Assembly (NCBI GenBank): GCA_027886175.1
Contig: JAJNNQ010000009.1
Location: forward strand, 11,080,501-11,144,500
Length of the DNA: 64,000 bases
Direction: 5' to 3'
Source of the DNA: Phylloscopus collybita
Lineage: Eukaryota; Chordata; Aves; Passeriformes; Phylloscopidae
A program made the position numbers and the translations under genes. A model generated the notes under the pieces. That model was not told where the DNA came from, ran no database searches, and saw only the letters and a list, made by a program, of their open reading frames with translations. This document shows, in pieces, positions 12,608 to 24,130 of the stretch (positions are counted from its first letter, which is position 1; each line of letters opens with the position of its first letter).

Positions 12608-12699
12608 AGAAACCCCAAACAACACCCCCCCAAAAAACAAAACAAAACAAACAACCAAACAACAACAAAAACCCATAAAAAAACCTCACCACAAACTCC
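12608..12699. repeat. A/C-rich low-complexity tract
   Basis: About 90 bp almost without G or T on the plus strand, with aaaca and aac units and a C8 run near 12624. One of three similar tracts in the window (see 37616 and 43476). Confidence 0.9.
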
Positions 12700-14182
12700 A
12701 AATAAAGGACTTAAGTACCTAAATCATAATGGAAGCCTGACAATAAAGTTGCAATCAAAAAAAAATTGCTTCATTTTTCCATCCTGCTAAGTTCACTGAT
12801 TACAGGATCTATAAATTCTCACTCTGTTCAGACACAGGGCCTGATTTCTTACACATTCTCAGAATGAATGGATCAGACGTCAACAGAATAATTTCATTTA
12901 AAAACAAAATTGTTTTGTAGCTAAAAGAAGCTAGGTGGCTTCCACTCCCACCTCTCCTCTCCTCCACCCTGTGTAGCAGCCTAGTAGTATGAGTACTCAG
13001 CCAGGAATACAAGTACTATACAACATCAAACACTGAACCTAAGTCTCTCTAATCCCTGCTGAGTGCCCAAACCATTATTACAGGGTGAGGATTCCTTTTG
13101 TGCTTGATTTCCAGCCCCATTAATCTTGCATCCTTTGCTGACTGCAGCACAGATCAACAGAGGGGTACTTGTGTTTCTTTATTTGGCAGCATTTCAAAAC
13201 AGAAGCCTGGGCCTTCTGAGCCAAAACAAGCCCTTATCTCAGGACTGATTTTGAAATGTGGTTCTTTAATCACCTCCCTATAAATGCAAGCACAGAATTT
13301 TATGCTTAGTAAAATTAATATACTCAGCAGAGTATTTACGCTTCAGAGAAAGGTGAGAGTAGTGCCTCCCTCTTCTCTTTCCCCTCACCTCATGGTTCTC
13401 CTTTAGTGTTCCATCCATTTAGAGATTGAGCCACACAACTGGCTGTAGACAGATGTGGCCTTGCTTTGCCTGTTGTGTGAGGTGCTGTCTTGAGGCTTTG
13501 TTAGCTCAAGCCCTGTGCCATGGAGTGGTTGTGTGGCTCCTGGACTGATGTGACACACTTCAGTCAGAGTCATCTAATGCCAGAGAGAACGCATCTACAG
13601 CCTGGTGACTAAAGCAGGAGCTGCCCAATCATCCAGAGAGACTTCATGGGCAGGTTACATGCTGAGTTCATGAAGACTAGACTCCATCCTGGGCACCAAA
13701 CACCTAAAATCTAGAGGTTACCAAGTCTTCACTATATTTAGGTGATGCTAGATACCAGTAAAATCTTTCATACTTTTCCAAGCACTCCTCAACCTATTTA
13801 AGACAGATGATGCAGCATCTTCATTGTAAGTTGTAATCCACCACAGGATGGGCAATTTTTTACTAATTCCTGAATTTAGCACCTTAGCCTTGAAAAATTA
13901 ATTTTATTCAGTGCTGAAATTTCCTCTATCCTGGTGCATGAGCCAGTGGTGCACTGGATGTTGTACCAGGAGACACACGTGTCACAGCCAAGGTGAGGAC
14001 ACAACAGAGGCTTCAGCAATGTGCAATGACAAGGAAAACTTTGGAATGGGATTCTGCTTTGAACACGATGCTATGGCTTCTCTCCTGCCAGGCACAGCTG
14101 ATTGGCAGAGGTGGCCAATTAACCATAAGAAGTACAAGAAGTGGTGGAGCAGTGAAGAGGATGTAGAAGTGCCCTGTGAATG
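12700..14182. other. unique non-coding DNA
   Basis: No repeat recognised before the GAGAA array. The open frame starting at 13911 runs into the array and owes its length to it. Confidence 0.6.
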
Positions 14183-14280
14183 GAAGAGAAGAGAAGAGAA
14201 GAGAAGAGAAGAGAAGAGAAGAGAAGAGAAGAGAAGAGAAGAGAAGAGAAGAGAAGAGAAGAGAAGAGGAGAAGAGAAGA
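14183..14280. repeat. (GAGAA)n pentanucleotide microsatellite, about 19 copies
   Basis: A nearly pure purine array of a 5-bp unit, broken once near its right end (gagaggagaagagaag). All forward frames stay open and translate to Lys/Arg/Glu repeats, and the complementary strand to Ser/Leu/Phe repeats. The long frames that cross it are therefore artefacts of the repeat. A pure polypurine strand of this length can form triplex (H-) DNA. Confidence 0.98.
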
Positions 14281-15848
14281 TGCATTGGCTTTGTCCCAGA
14301 AGAATCAGTATTTCTGTACTTGCAGGAGGGGAGAAAGAAAAGGTGGGGGGTTTTCCTTAGGTCAATGTAAACTCTTGGCCTTTAGGTCACAGTGTCAAGT
14401 CTTTCTCTTTCATTATTAAATCATGTTACCTTCCAGATTTCTTGATGAATATATATATGTATATTCTCTCTCTTTTTTTTTTCTTACCAAAAATCTTTAG
14501 TATCATCATTCCATAGCATATTTTTATCTCCAGTTCAATAGTGATATTCTTCCCTCTTGCCTACAAAAGGTCTTTCTATATCCAAATACAAAAATGTTTC
14601 AGTACAGATCATTTCCCCAGCTGTTACTTTGGTTGTTTTATTCTGGATTCTTTCACTGTACCCTTAAAATACAAGAAATGAAATACAGCTAAAATATTGG
14701 AACAGACTTGTATTCTTGCAAACATTGCTACACTATCTTGTTTGTAGGTGTTTTTAGGAACACAACATTGCTGCAGAATTCTTTGTGAGCCTGAGAACCA
14801 CCCAGTGTGCTCCCCAAAACAATGTTAACAATGTGGTTTTGCCAGTTACTATCCCAATAGTTACTCTAATGACCAAACACAGTTGTGAATACTGCAAACC
14901 ATTTGAGGAGCTCATGGTCCAAAGCAGTACAGCCCCAGCCATATGTGTCCTATCATAAGTAACAAGAAGGAAAAACTGGACTTGGAGTTTTCCCACTCAA
15001 ATCAGGAATGTCAGACTGTCACCAAGGATCCCACACTCTTGCAGATTCCAGGTTCCCCAGCACACACCAGGTAGTCTGCTTCATGTCCCTTCAGAAGACT
15101 GCAAAACAACAGCTGTATATTAGGTTTTGTACCTATTTAGATAAGTTTAGCCCTGCTGCCAAGATTGGAGAAGCAAACATACTCTTTATTTTCAGGGAAA
15201 GTCGTAAGGCTTATGCAAAGGACAAAGGAAAACTTCTAAGGAGCCTTAGAACAGAAGATACTTACATAGAGAAACAACCAGACAGTCCTAACTGAGCTCT
15301 TCCTTGATTTGCAGGTTTAGGGATTAGCAACATGTGGCTCCTTTGCATTATAGCTTTAAACAAGGAAGCGTTTAGATACAAGCTGGAGTTCACTTACTAT
15401 GAATTAGATTTACTACAAATCTTGAGATTATTACAGTCTCTATTTTTCTAGCAAATATTTTAAAAGCAACAAGTTGTAAAAAATGAAAATATTCATTTAG
15501 GAAATTGGAATTGCACTGTTTATAACGCTTTTCTTATTTGATGGCTTAGTTCATAGGGGGAACAACAATCCAACATTGTAAAACCGGATTAAGTTCTACT
15601 GTATACAGCTAGAGCACATTATCCCATCAGCTAAGAGTCAGCATATTTCTCAACATTTACAATAAGCTTTATTATTTTATACCTAATTGAATGCCCCTTA
15701 ACAACTTTTCAAGCAAATTTAAACCTGGTAACAATATTAACTCTACAGAGCAGCAGAGAGTATCATAAAGTGTGGCCCAACAGCTAAAAATATGGGTTTT
15801 CAAAGTCATCATAAGCTGATTACTTATAAAAGGAAGAACACCTCTGAA
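14281..15848. other. unique non-coding DNA
   Basis: Short TA/TG run at 14446-14463 and T-run at 14472-14481. Nothing else recognised. Confidence 0.6.
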
Positions 15849-16003
15849 AAAGTTTAAGGCCAGGGTGGATGGGACTTCGAGCAACTTGGTCTAATGGGAG
15901 ATGTCCCTGCCCATGGTAGAGGGTTTGGAACTAGATGACCTTGGGTCATTACCAGATGACCTAGGTCCCTTCCAACCCAAACCATTCTATAATCCCATGA
16001 TTC
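15849..16003 (+). mobile_element. CR1 LINE 3' tip
   Basis: A short 5'-truncated CR1 copy on the plus strand. Recognisable CR1 3' UTR wording runs ggccagggtggatggga, then a run about 'cttggtctaatgggag', atgtccctgcccatgg, ggaactagatgacctt, cccttccaacccaaacc, and the terminal attctataatcccatgatt tail. The segment agatgacct occurs twice, 22 bp apart, which suggests a small internal duplication in this copy. It is non-coding. The subfamily is the 'ggatgggac...tctagtggga' type, like the second copy at 30.4 kb. Confidence 0.93.
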
Positions 16004-16279
16004 AACTTTCATTCAATTTTGTGTACTAATGAGCTTGCTCATGAACACTAAACACAATCATTGAAGGCAGAGTGAATGCAGATATATCACTGGATATTGC
16101 AGCCTGTATGTTATCAACTGCAAAGCTGAAATGTCACAACCACCCTAGGCTGGTTGCATGTGCAGGACTTGAAGACCTCTGAGCCCTGTGATAATAGAAA
16201 AAGATAAACATTAGAATCAAAGAGAAGATAAAATTTCTATTTCATAAGCTTTTCAGTAAATTCCCTTCATGATTGTCCA

Positions 16280-16880
16280 GAAAGTCCTACAAATTAAAAC
16301 CAAATGCATAAATAAAATTCTTTAAAAATCAATATGGTCACAGCTTTAAAAATAATTAATTTTATTCTTTTTAATTATGACAGATATAGTCTATATGTTC
16401 TAACTAAAAGAGAAATAAAATAATTTCAATATAAAATCGTCAAGTATCTTGGCTCAAGAACTATTGAAATTGTACATTTCAGTATTTTCAAATTTTTATA
16501 ATTTCATTTTACTTTGGAAAATATATTATATGTTGATGTGAATTAATGGTTTAATTTAAACTTATTAAGTACTCCCCAAAAAAGTTGAACTTTTTTTCAA
16601 TGTACCTTTTTTTTTTGAAGAGGAAATGCTTTCATATTGAATATAAATTTTTTCATATTTTTGGCCTTTCACAATTATAAAAAAGAATATACATTTTATA
16701 TTAAATGTCTTTCCACCAAAGTGAACCTTTTTCTGAAAAACATATGCTCCAGTCCAGAACACCTAGAATATTTGCCAAAATTATATATTTTAATGAGAAG
16801 AATTATGTGTGGAAAAGACATCCTCTATTTGCAAACAAAAATTATAATTGCTTTATAAAAATTATTTAATTATGGATCAT
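16280..16880. other. very AT-rich block
   Basis: About 600 bp dominated by A and T (taatttcaatataaaatc, atatattatatgttg, many aaattt words). Two opposed open frames at 16565-16762 and 16637-16858 reflect only base composition. Nothing gene-like is visible. Confidence 0.7.
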
Positions 16881-17298
16881 CAATAAATTAAACAGTAGGA
16901 ATGGTATTGATTTTTGAATGCACATGATGAAAAGAATTGCAAAAGTTTCTACCTGAAATTTCTAACATGTACTTTGGGGTGAGCATTAAGTCACCAGGTG
17001 ATCATTACATATCAGGGAGCCACAAAGAATGACAGAGCAAAAAAATTTGATGTTATTTTCTGGCAGCATAATCTACAAATATGACAAAGCCAGTACTCTG
17101 ACTCTAGACTGGATTTTCCTGATGTTTGGGTCTCTCTGTAATTCATTTACAGGGAAGTACCATCACACTGTGAGGTCAAGTGGGTCTTACCACAAAAAGG
17201 TAGGGAACTGTAATGCCAGAATCTGCTGCTCAAGATGGGATCAGTAACTTGGATCAATAACTATCTATAAGATCAGGACACACAGACATTCCTCAGGG

Positions 17299-17344
<46 letters not shown>
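17299..17344 (+). repeat. A46 homopolymer
   Basis: An uninterrupted run of 46 A after cctcaggg. No target-site duplication or recognised gene copy is found beside it. Confidence 0.97.
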
Positions 17345-17348
<4 letters not shown>

Positions 17349-18305
17349 ACTGAAAGTGTAAGAAATTATTTTGATGCTGAAGTACAAGTACAGTTAATCC
17401 AAAGACCATAGAAAGATTGCAGTGGGCTTTGGAATCCAACTTTAAAACTCAAGTGGAGCCCATGTTACTTCTTGCACATCTCACATTCAGTTTGACAGGC
17501 CACTGCACTGAGTTGTGCCCTGTGTTCTGCTTGTGCTGCTTAAGACTGAGCCAGGCTCATATTTGACAGCTGCAAAGGGCGTGATGGAGCTCAGCAAAAC
17601 TGTCAGAGCTCTCTTCAAAGGTCTGACTTGCTTGTGATGGGCTCTCCCATGACACAGCCCAGCTTCTTCACAGTCTCAGCTCTATTCTGCACCCCTTGCT
17701 GCTGGATCTCTGCTTCATGTCTCAATCCACAAATTCAATAGCTTTGGAATTTGGAAATATCCTTTTTCTGCCCAGAGAATGGGAAAATGCATACAGGGAC
17801 AAAACACAGTCTGACATTATGCATCAAACAGAAATTAGATGAGGTGTTTATGTTCATATTTAATTGGAAACATCCAACAAGTGGAGGTTATTCTAACATT
17901 TTTAAAAAAAGTACTCTTTAGGGTATATAACAAAATATAATGAAGTTACAAATTTTAGTTAATGACTCACAAAAATTTCCTTACCAGATCACTTCTACAA
18001 GTCTTTTTGGACACACTGCTAAATGATCAGTATCAGGCAGAATTTTCCTGGTATGAACTAAAATCCTCTCAAAGAACAAGTGCAATAAGGATTAAAGCTA
18101 TATCTTCAGCACAAGTGGCTGGTTTTAATGACTTTTTCATCATATGAAAACCAATCTACTACCAGATGTTTGGTATTCTGAATACCTGTTAAAATTTATT
18201 CCTTCACACACAAACAAGTGAAACAGAGAACCCAGCCAAAAAAACACCCACAAAACAGAATACAAGTTGGACAGCGACTCCTGGTACCTCTGGATTCTGA
18301 ATACT

Positions 18306-18328
18306 ACAACAAACAAACAAACAAACAA
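18306..18328. repeat. (CAAA)n microsatellite
   Basis: About five to six 4-bp caaa units. Confidence 0.93.
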
Positions 18329-20045
18329 CTAAATAAATGTGTTGCTTTTCTGAACCTTTTCTGTGGAGGTTCTTATTCCTAGATTCTGTGACTCTTGTAT
18401 TAGTCAGGGTTTCCAAGCTGCAGGACACAGGTCCTTCAGAGGAGGACGTTGCTCACACAGCTGAACACCTCCTTCTAAGCTTGTTCATGTGCATGCAGTG
18501 CAGAGCCAAGAGAAGATGCCATTGCCAGTACCAAAGCAGCCCCAGTACAGCGTGAAACTGAGGTGAAACTCTTGAGGAAACACCAGCCACCATTTCAGCT
18601 GCATGAAGCTCTGGAAACAAGCTCTGGTACTAACACTGTTCTCACTGTGGAGCATCCTCTTCCTTTGCCTGGCAGGCCATTCCCTGCCTTTGTCATTCCT
18701 TCCATTGTGCCAGCATGAGAGTTTGTACAGCTGAACAGTGACTCAGAGTGGGGAACTGATCCAACTGAAAACTGATTTTTTTAATTGTTTTTTCCTTTTT
18801 TTTTTTTTTTTTCTGGCAGTGTTACTCCTACCCTCTCTCAGCTCTGGTTCACTGTGTGGCCACAAGAAAACTTGTTCCAGCAAAAGTAAAGGCTCAGCAA
18901 AAAGAAGCAAGTTCCACTGTACTGGAAATGCTGGATTTTATTAAGTGAAAATGATCCTATGGAGCTCTAGAAGACTACTCCCAGCTACAAAACTAAATTG
19001 CTGTATGGTGCATGGCAAGTTGCTCCAAGTTTCTATCTTCTCAATTTCAATCTATTTAGACTATATGTTCTTCAAAGCAGAAATGTTTTGCTTATTATGT
19101 ATTCACGTAATTAATTCCTAGTCTATGTTGGGGAACTGTCATAATAAATTGAAATAAAAATACTGATTTTTAAAGGAAGAAGCAGTTTACTTTTCAGGGA
19201 TTCATGTTAGCTAATGGAAGTGCAAACCAATAATCACCTCCTGCACTTCAGTCCTATACTGAAAATTGCAGACATGATATTCTGTTCATCAGTGAGATCA
19301 AATTTCATTATGAAGTCAAGAAACTCACAGGAAAGAAATCTACCTAATAAAGGAACTTGCATTATATACAGACTCTTTAAAGGTAACATATTTGGCACTT
19401 GAAATGTTACAGGTTTTTATTTTCTTGTTCATAAGATAAAAAAAATCTAAACTTTTTTCCTGCATTTTAATTGTTTAGGCTATCTGGGTATATATTTAAT
19501 CACAAATTACTATAACTGCTCTTGGATGTTACCTGGGGGGAGAAAGAGGGAGATATAAATTTCAGATTATTTTTATAACCTTTATATTAATGTATCAGAG
19601 CAGTGTGAATGGATTATACCTGAGGCAAGGAAGTTCCACACACGAGGAAGATTTAACAAGGGGTTCCTAGGACCTCCTAAGGATCCTCTTTGGCATTTCA
19701 TCACCTTAGAGACTTCAGTGGGGCTCTCAGTGCTCAAGGCTTCCCTTCTGCACCAAGACCCTTTGCTACAAACAAGGCTGATGGATCAACATTGTGATAG
19801 TTGTTAATATTCCCCTTGATAATGCACAAGGTTGTCCACTCCAGATTTTTCTCTCCACACTTTTCTGGTTGTTGGTGTACATTTCACAAAAGGGATGATC
19901 TCTGCATATTATCAGTGGTTACCCTGGGGATAGAGACACAGTTCAGCCAGCATCTCTACCCTCACAACTACTGGTGGAGATAAGCAAGGATGGCATCAGT
20001 AGGAAACAGCACTGTAGGACAAACCAAGGACAGGTCACTACTCTC

Positions 20046-20061
20046 ACTAATTTAAATTAGT
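20046..20061. repeat. perfect 16-bp palindrome
   Basis: actaatttaaattagt equals its own reverse complement. It shares the aatttaaatt centre with the 22-bp palindrome at 23820. Confidence 0.95.
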
Positions 20062-22604
20062 AGTAACAGTGCTGAGTGTGATGTAAATTCCATAAGGACA
20101 GATTCCTTACCTCAGGGACCCTGTAGGGTATACTTTTCATCCTACACTCAAGGGCTGATGCCTCTTAAAAATCATTTTTTGCTTTGCTAGTGTCCCAGTA
20201 GGAGTTTAAGAAGTCAGTTGCAGCCAATTGTACTTTCTCCTTTCTCTCTAAAGGGGATAAAGCTTTCAAACTATTTGAATAAACTGTGATTACATCTTCA
20301 TTTGTCAGTAATGGGATTAGCACGCTGATAAAAGAGACTTCAGACAAACATACATGTTTAAGATTGGTGTAAATTACCCAAGAGGGTCGGGAAAATCCTT
20401 TGGCTCCTTAGGGTCCATCCCTCCCTCTTTGAAAGCTGGCTGGCACCAAAAGTCCTGAATAGGCTGGGACCAGCTGACCATTCCCTGCTGGGGGTTGTGG
20501 CTGTTTTCCTGAGCACATGTTCACTGAACTGGAAAATACAATTATGCACATCCAAGTTCACAGTTAATTTTTTGACTATAGCTAACAAGCTAAAGATTTT
20601 TCAACTAATTGATTTTATCTCTAGATGAAGAAGATGTCATAAATCCCGGTCAGCTAATAATGATTAAGAGATAAAGGCAACTTGAGAAAAATATAAATGC
20701 TGTTGCTGCTAAATGCCAATGGACTCCATGGTGAGATAATCTTTTTAACATGGCGACCCATCCCACATACAAAATGTTTCCCCAAAGATCCATTTGTGAA
20801 AGAGAACAAATGGGAAATCTGAAAGCAAGCAGGAAAGATATGAGTGAGAAATGAAACGCAGATTCAAATCCTGTTAAGGCTAAAGAAAAAGAAAGGCTGG
20901 AAAATAATCCCACTTTGAGTCTCTATAATGAATTGCATATTACAATACAGAGGGATTGCTCAGGAGGATTCTAAACTCTGTAGAGAGCAGGCACAGGGAT
21001 TAGTTAACTCTGTAGTTGTCTTCAACTTTATGAGGTCTTGATTCTGCCATCCATATACCTTTTCAGTGGATTTTACTTGTATTGGCACCACTGGGATTCC
21101 TTGTTCTGCTAAATGTACAGGCTGCAAAGCTGCGTGTTTGTATTGGAAGCTGAGAAATATAATTTGAGTATGTGGGTTAATCTAATGGGAAATAACTTCA
21201 CTGAATTACATCAGAATTACATATGCAAAACTCGGGGAAAAAAGAAAAAGAACAAAAAAGTGTGGTTTGGAGAATTGCTTTATATAATACACAGCTTTGA
21301 GCAGTTAGCCAAAAACCATGATGTCGTAAGATTGGCCAAAGATTCGCTGATGGCACCTTTTACATCTGACATATTTTCTTGAATACATTATACTTCTTAG
21401 TGGGAATTTATAGTAGTCAAAATTTCCTACTACAATGAATCAAAACTTCTGTTTTAATGCTCTTGTTGCAGTTTATAATATAACAAGCTTCTGATTTTGT
21501 TGCAGTATTTAAAGAATGTTTCATTCAGGAGAAAAGAAAGTCTGTAATGAATTTTTTCTGTCAAAGTTTCAAAATCTTCTCGAGAATGGTTTTCCATTAC
21601 TTTGATAATAGTCAAAACAGAATATATTTATAGATTAAGAAACTAAATGTGTAAGAACTAAAGCTAGGTTTTGCTGATTAGGAAAAGTTTATCCTCTTTC
21701 TGAAGGCTTTCAAAGATTTCACTACATATATGCATAAGAAACAAAAGCAGTGACTTGCCATAGTTTAAACCTCATTGTTGCTTAATATTCTTCCTTTGCA
21801 ATAAGTGAAGTGATTGACTTTTGGGCATCTTATTTTCAACCCTGATAGAGGAATCTGTATTTTAAGGAAAAAGTGAGGGTTGATACTATGAAGATTCCCA
21901 TGTTATTATTCAGAAAAAATAAAGCCATCATGCCAAGATGCAAACAAAACTAAATAAATGAAAACCTTGTGACACAGGTCACACTGTCTATCAAGGCAGG
22001 ATTCAACAACCACCTAGAATAAACAAGGAGGAATAGCATGACTAAAATAAATCTCTTCAGTCTCTTCTGAGAACATCCTTAGCTGGCAGTCACCAATTTC
22101 CCCATGATCCTGCCAGAAGAAGCAAGTTCTGAGCTGTTCAATGTGTTCTGTGCATAAACAATGCTATGGAAGAAAAGAAGGGCATGCAATACAGAGAGGG
22201 AGCTGATCTGCCATCAGAGCTGATCATTAGCAGTGTAATAAAATTGTATATAACACATGGGAGGAGAAGAAGAATTCAAAGGGAGAGAAAAAAATGCTCA
22301 GAATGTAAGGCTAAACATATTTACCACTATAAAGAAACCATCTGGACAGATGCGTGAGGATGATGTAGACACCAAGGAAGCCATGGATGAGAAGATTACA
22401 GTTGTGAGGTTCCTCTGGTCGATTTTGGAGGAAGAAAAGACAAAATTTCAGAGAAAGCAGAACAACAAGGTTTTTGGAATGTGAAAGATGAAAAATTGAA
22501 GTCAGGAATGGCTTTCCAGAAAGGAAATGAAATTCCACTTGGCACCCATTTTTATAGTGACAACTATAACATATTAGTCACTATCTGTGACAAGACAAAA
22601 AAAC

Positions 22605-22632
22605 CCAAAACAAACAAACAAACAAACAAAAC
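22605..22632. repeat. (CAAA)n microsatellite
   Basis: About six 4-bp aaac units following an aaacccaaa lead. Confidence 0.93.
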
Positions 22633-23819
22633 TGTTTAACATTCTGACAAGCATTAACGACTTGACAAGTGACAGGTTTTAATATTTCATATTTAAATGG
22701 ACACACAGGCTAAGTATAGATGAAAAGTGATTGAGGATATTGGTGAAAGTAAAGGACAAAGCCAAATTTTTGAGTATTTGCCACAGTTAGAGTAGTAGAA
22801 ATCCTCCATGTAAGAGGAGGATGTTGTGGAATCAAAAAGTTGAGAGAACGCAAAAGAGAGCTCTGTCAAGTGGTACAAAAAAGAAACCACCTAATTAAAG
22901 AAAAAACATCATTGCAGCAGACAGAAGAGTAGAAAGGGATAGACAAGAGAGTTAGTCATAACTGAAGGAAGTAGTGAGTCCGACAGAAAAGTAATAGAAG
23001 GATATTGTCTCAATGGCTCAGTAAGAAGTTGAGAGACGGGCAAACAGTGAGTTGGCAGGGAAATTAATGAGAGCATGTTCAATAACACAACAAGCTAAGC
23101 ATTAAAATAAGGCAATAGAGCTGTTGAAAGGATTGCCAGGCAACAAGAGCAGTGAGCTCATGAGTCAGTAGGTAAATGAAGAAGAGAAGCTTCTGGAACA
23201 CTGATATTTAGAGCTCAAGAGTTTTCAAATTATGACAGAACTTGTGGGTGCCAGTAGTGATCCAAAGTTGTGATGTGAACAGAGGGAGTCCTCCTTCCCC
23301 AAACCTCCTCACTCATGATGTCTGCCTTTGATTCTAAGCACTAAAATTTGTCATAAATCTCAAAGCTATCTCATTCTTCTCCCCTTCCTCACCCCGTTTC
23401 TAATCTATTCTGTAACGAGGAAAGCCCCAAGGAAGGAGGTGTCTGATGTTGTTTGAATGCAGTAAGTGCAAGTTCCAAAATCAGGACCCATCTGCCCAGA
23501 GTGCCCTTCCATTATACACATGCCATTTATACAAATGAATATATTTATATTTTTCCCCTTCCTTTTGGACACTTCTTTTCCTGCTGACAATGGAACCATA
23601 TCCTTCTGAATAGTTCGACAATCACTTGGAGATAGGATTAACCATGTTTTAAACCTGTAATTCAAGGCACTGTTTTATAGGAGTAATTAATCATAAATCA
23701 TCATGCTATCATGTTAGAAGAGACACCAAGAACATCAACTACAGAGAGAAATTATTTTATGTATCTATGCCATAGCCAGACTTTCGTATATGTTGAACAT
23801 CCAGCAGCTTTTTAATAAA

Positions 23820-23841
23820 TGTAATAATTTAAATTATTACA
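23820..23841. repeat. perfect 22-bp palindrome
   Basis: The sequence is symmetrical around aattt|aaatt at 23830/23831, with ends tgtaat and attaca. There is no spacer. It is built from back-to-back ATTA words. Confidence 0.95.
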
Positions 23842-24002
23842 AACTGTCAAAAACTCAAGTCTTTTGGAAATTCTATCCTAAGGAGTAATCTAAGAGAGTT
23901 AAAAGTCCAAGATTCATGGTTTTCAATTAGACTTCTATTCCTATTTCCCTTGTGTACATTTAGAAATCCTATTCACAGAAACTTTGATTAAAAAAAAATT
24001 GG

Positions 24003-24130
24003 TCCCGATTCTCAAATGTATTTCTAAGTTCTTGTGATTTCAAAGGAAGCTAAGCACAAAAAACTCGAGAGGATTAGGTTCTCAGTATGTAAGAACAGCC
24101 CAAGTCAAAGTTACTCCAGGCTTTACTGGA
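24003..24130. repeat. possible ancient sauropsid repeat trace
   Basis: Two pieces resemble the same old repeat group: gtcccgattctcaaatg with gatttcaaaggaagctaagc, and agtcaaagttactccaggct followed by ttactgg. Order and spacing are plausible but divergence is high. Confidence 0.33.

Larger units (their letters stand above)
17345..23819. other. unique non-coding DNA
   Basis: It contains two (CAAA)n runs, a T17 run at 18796-18812 and the 16-bp palindrome at 20046. From 22160 to 23250 the plus strand is purine-rich (many gaag/agaga words), unlike its neighbours. The segment at 21035-21110 (gattctgccatcc, tttcagtggattttac) might be another very old sauropsid repeat trace. Confidence 0.55.

Noticed and set aside
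13911..14360. 149-codon frame with Lys/Arg/Glu repeats, and its 90-codon opposite-strand partner
   Set aside because: Both are kept open only by the GAGAA microsatellite.
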